In this document: piece by piece, positions 61,654-64,000 of the stretch | How the letters are laid out: the number at the start of each line of letters is the position of its first letter | How positions within the stretch are numbered: position 1 is the first letter of the stretch | NCBI RefSeq assembly: GCF_035621355.1 | Contig: NZ_CP141769.1 | Span: 2,946,982-3,010,981 of the forward strand | DNA: 64,000 bases | Reading direction: 5' to 3' | Source of the DNA: Thiobacillus sp. SCUT-2 | GTDB lineage: Bacteria > Pseudomonadota > Gammaproteobacteria > Burkholderiales > Thiobacillaceae | The notes under the pieces: model-generated | The model's database searches: none | What the model was told of the DNA's origin: nothing | What the model saw: only the letters and a program-made list of their open reading frames with translations | Made by a program: the position numbers and the translations under genes

Positions 61654-63306
61654 CTAGCGCTTGCGCGTCTCCTCGCCCTGGACCTGCTTGTTGATCACCC
61701 ATTGCTGCGTGATCGACAGGATGTTGCTGACGATCCAGTACAGCACCAGTCCGGCCGGGAAGAACACGAACATCACGGTAAACGCCACCGGCATGATCAT
61801 CATGATCTTCGCCTGCATCGGGTCCATCGGCTGCGGATTGAGCTTCACCTGCAGGATCGACGTGATCCCCATCACGATCGGCAGGACGAACCACGGATCC
61901 GGCGCGGTCAGGTCATGGATCCAGCCGAGCCAGGGCGCGCCGCGCATTTCCACCGCCGCGAGCAGCACCCAGTAGAGCGCGATGAAGACCGGAATCTGCA
62001 CCAGGATGGGCAGGCAGCCACCCAAGGGGTTGATCTTCTCCGTCTTGTAGAGATCCGCCATCGCCTGATGCAGCTTGGCGCGGTCGTCCCCGTAGGTCTC
62101 CTTGAGCTGCTGCAGGCGCGGCGTCAGCTTCTTCATCTTTGCCATCGACTTGTAGCCCGCCGCCGACAGCGGGAACAGCGCCAGCTTGAGCAGCACCGTC
62201 AGGATGATGATGGCCCACCCCCAGTTGCCGACGAAACGCTCGATCTTCGCGAGCACCCAGTAGATCGGGAAGGCCAGCGGCGTGAGCCAGCCATAGTCGC
62301 GGGCGAGGTCGAGGCCGGGCGCCGTCTTCTCGAGCAGCTTCTGCGTCTGCGGTCCGGCGTAGAGCGGCACCGTGAAAACCTTCTGCTGGCCCGGCGCGAG
62401 CACCCCTTCGGCGAGCATGACGCCGGCGGAATAGAGCCCGCTCCCGAGGGCGCGCGCGTAGTATTCCCGCTTGACCGTCCCTTCCGGCAGCCAGGCGGCG
62501 ACGAAATGATGCTGCACCATCCCGACCCAGCCATTGTCGGCTGCCTTGTCGAACTCGGCCTTGCCCTCCTCGATCGACTTGAACGGGACTTTCTGGAACT
62601 TCTTGGCCTCCGTGTAGAACGCCGGACCGGTGAAGGTATGCAGGAAGAAGGACGATCCGCGCGGCGCCCCGGAATGGCGCGTGAACTGGTAGTAGGGCGT
62701 CAGGTCGATCGGCTGGGTACCCCCGTTGATCACCCGGGTCCGCACCGCAATTTCGTAGCTGCCGCGCTTGAAGACATAGGTCTTCTCGACGCGCACGCCG
62801 GTAGCCGGGTCGGTCCACACCAGCGGCACCTCGACCTGCGACGCCCCGGGCGTCAGGCGATACGTTCCCGGATTGAGCTGGAACATGCTGCGATGCGTCG
62901 GCAGATCCTTGCCCAGCAGCCCGCTCTGCGCCAGGTAGGGTTGGGTCGGATCCTCCTCGAACAGCGTGAAGACGCGGTTGCGCGCTTCCGTCTCGCGATA
63001 CGCCAGCAGTTCGAGATCGCGCAGGTCGCCGCCGTTCGAATCGATGGTGGCACGCAGCACGTCCGTTTCCACCACGGCGCGCGCGCCCTTGACGATGCCG
63101 GGTTGCGCCGGCGCGCCAGCCGGCGCTTGTCCCGGCAGCGGTGCATTCAGCGCGGTGCTCGGTGCGGGCGGTGTTCCGGCTCCGGACGGGGCCTGGGCCG
63201 TGACACCCGGGGCCGGGGGCGGCGCATGCTGACCTTGCCAGGCTTCCCACAGCAGCAGGAGCGCGAAGGAAAAGACGATGAAAAGGATGAGCCGCTGGTT
63301 ATCCAT
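61654..63306 (-). CDS. yidC: Membrane protein insertase YidC
   Basis: The 550-residue insertase has an N-terminal helix (RLILFIVFSFALLLLWEAWQ), a large periplasmic domain and C-terminal conserved helices (NWGWAIIILTVLLKLALFPL, then PLGGCLPILVQIPVFIALYW). It inserts and folds inner-membrane proteins. The start at 63306 gives MDNQRLILF. It follows rnpA by 14 bp; the small yidD gene often found here is absent. Confidence 0.97.
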   Translation of the reverse strand: MDNQRLILFIVFSFALLLLWEAWQGQHAPPPAPGVTAQAPSGAGTPPAPSTALNAPLPGQAPAGAPAQPGIVKGARAVVETDVLRATIDSNGGDLRDLELLAYRETEARNRVFTLFEEDPTQPYLAQSGLLGKDLPTHRSMFQLNPGTYRLTPGASQVEVPLVWTDPATGVRVEKTYVFKRGSYEIAVRTRVINGGTQPIDLTPYYQFTRHSGAPRGSSFFLHTFTGPAFYTEAKKFQKVPFKSIEEGKAEFDKAADNGWVGMVQHHFVAAWLPEGTVKREYYARALGSGLYSAGVMLAEGVLAPGQQKVFTVPLYAGPQTQKLLEKTAPGLDLARDYGWLTPLAFPIYWVLAKIERFVGNWGWAIIILTVLLKLALFPLSAAGYKSMAKMKKLTPRLQQLKETYGDDRAKLHQAMADLYKTEKINPLGGCLPILVQIPVFIALYWVLLAAVEMRGAPWLGWIHDLTAPDPWFVLPIVMGITSILQVKLNPQPMDPMQAKIMMIMPVAFTVMFVFFPAGLVLYWIVSNILSITQQWVINKQVQGEETRKR

Positions 63307-63320
63307 GAAACGGGACGCTA

Positions 63321-63716
63321 TCAGTTGGGTGGGGATTCCGAACGCGCGGACAGGGATTCGTTCCCTGCGCCGGCCGGCCATTTTGCCATGGCTCGCTCAC
63401 CTGCACGCATGAAAGCGCGCGCCAAGGCGCGCGCCTCATCGCCCGGGACCGGCCTGGCGATGAGGCGAACGACGAAATCGCAGGCTGGCAGGTCCGGCAG
63501 GATCTGCCGGAAGCTCTCGCGCACGCAGCGCTTGACGCGGTTGCGGTCGACCGCCCGCGCCAGCAGGCGCTTGGCGATGACCATGCCCAGGCGGGGATGT
63601 CCCACCGCATTGGGCCGCGCCATCACCACCAGATAATCCGTCCGTGCACGCTGGTTGTCGGCGAAGACCCGGTCGAAAGCCGCCTTGTCGACCAGCCGTG
63701 CATCGCGGAGACGCAT
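63321..63716 (-). CDS. rnpA: Ribonuclease P protein component
   Basis: The 131-residue basic protein has LVDKAAFDRVFADNQRARTD and the RNR-motif AVDRNRVKRCVRESFRQILP. It is the protein partner of RNase P RNA. The ATG at 63716 is chosen, although the C-terminal 30 residues are less conserved and extend past the usual length of about 115-120. It follows rpmH by 29 bp. Confidence 0.95.
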   Translation of the reverse strand: MRLRDARLVDKAAFDRVFADNQRARTDYLVVMARPNAVGHPRLGMVIAKRLLARAVDRNRVKRCVRESFRQILPDLPACDFVVRLIARPVPGDEARALARAFMRAGERAMAKWPAGAGNESLSARSESPPN

Positions 63717-63745
63717 GCGTCCCGCGGCATTGGGCTGCGTGTCGA

Positions 63746-63880
63746 TCAGACGGCCAGGCGGGCGCGGCCCTTGGCGCGGCGCGCGTTGATCACCGCGCGA
63801 CCCGCCTTGGTCTTCATGCGGGCACGGAAACCGTGGGTACGCTTGCGGCGAACGGTGGAGGGCTGGTAGGTGCGCTTCAT
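63746..63880 (-). CDS. rpmH: Ribosomal protein L34
   Basis: The 44-residue L34 protein begins [20 protein letters not shown] and is lysine- and arginine-rich. A GGAT ribosome-binding site lies a few bases upstream of ATG 63880. rpmH normally lies beside dnaA and oriC, so the origin is likely just beyond the right edge. Confidence 0.97.
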   Translation of the reverse strand: MKRTYQPSTVRRKRTHGFRARMKTKAGRAVINARRAKGRARLAV

Positions 63881-64000
63881 GGTTGATCCTTTCTGGCAGG
63901 CGCCGGCCTGCCCCGCCGCGGCGGTTCAGGTCCAACACAACAAAAAATGCGTTGAAAAACCGCGTATTAGACCCGCGCTCCCGGGGACATGTCAAGTTTG
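63881..64000. other. Upstream region of rpmH
   Basis: The last 120 bp contains AT-rich stretches around 63940-63970 that probably hold the rpmH promoter. No DnaA box is obvious, and the window ends before dnaA. Confidence 0.4.

Overview
The window is chromosomal DNA of a GC-rich proteobacterium, most likely a betaproteobacterium near its replication origin. From the right edge leftwards, mostly on the minus strand, it carries rpmH-rnpA-yidC, mnmE, mnmG-rsmG-parA-parB, the complete F-type ATP synthase operon (atpI-B-E-F-H-A-G-D-C), and glmU-glmS. Several parS-like GTTTCACGTG sites support an origin-proximal position. Genus cannot be fixed from the sequence.

The main non-ordinary feature is a Tn7-like transposon of about 27 kb (about 1464-28419), inserted 23 nt downstream of the glmS stop codon, the classical attTn7 position. 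Both ends carry repeats with the core AAGTCCGTCGG: three spaced copies on the left and two abutting copies (plus a weak third) on the right. The termini are nearly identical inverted repeats beginning TGA. The transposition module is tnsA-tnsB-tnsC (start/stop overlaps, catalytic residues intact), followed by a short tniQ beside the right end. A second, longer TniQ/TnsD protein lies on the opposite strand. No CRISPR array, cas gene or tnsE is visible. The short TniQ therefore has no obvious partner.

The cargo (about 1.7-21.9 kb) is a mosaic. It holds an inverted pair of coiled-coil/HTH regulator paralogues around an MmeI-type restriction enzyme remnant, a small membrane protein and a PAS-PAS-GGDEF-EAL protein. 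Next come a decayed kdp potassium operon (kdpB tail, kdpC, an internally deleted kdpD, kdpE), a chromate-resistance cluster (EamA-like transporter divergent from chrB-chrA-chrC-chrE-chrB-like) and a TonB-like protein. These are followed by a minus-strand cluster of small genes, including a DUF4325 protein overlapping an Xre/MbcA/ParS-type antitoxin, and by fragments of a RepB-type partition protein and a serine resolvase.

Left of the element lie the end of an SDR dehydrogenase and a NarL-type response regulator, which would converge on glmS without the element. Right of it are glmS-glmU (UDP-GlcNAc synthesis), an OmpA-like protein, the ATP synthase operon, parAB, rsmG, mnmG, an Uup-type ABC-F ATPase, the pxpBCA 5-oxoprolinase operon, a plus-strand cluster (exported protein, M48 protease, PAS-GGDEF cyclase, lipoprotein), an RhlE-type helicase, an ABC exporter, cytochrome b561 with a c-type cytochrome lipoprotein, mnmE, a PilZ/DUF1631/EAL protein, yidC, rnpA and rpmH.
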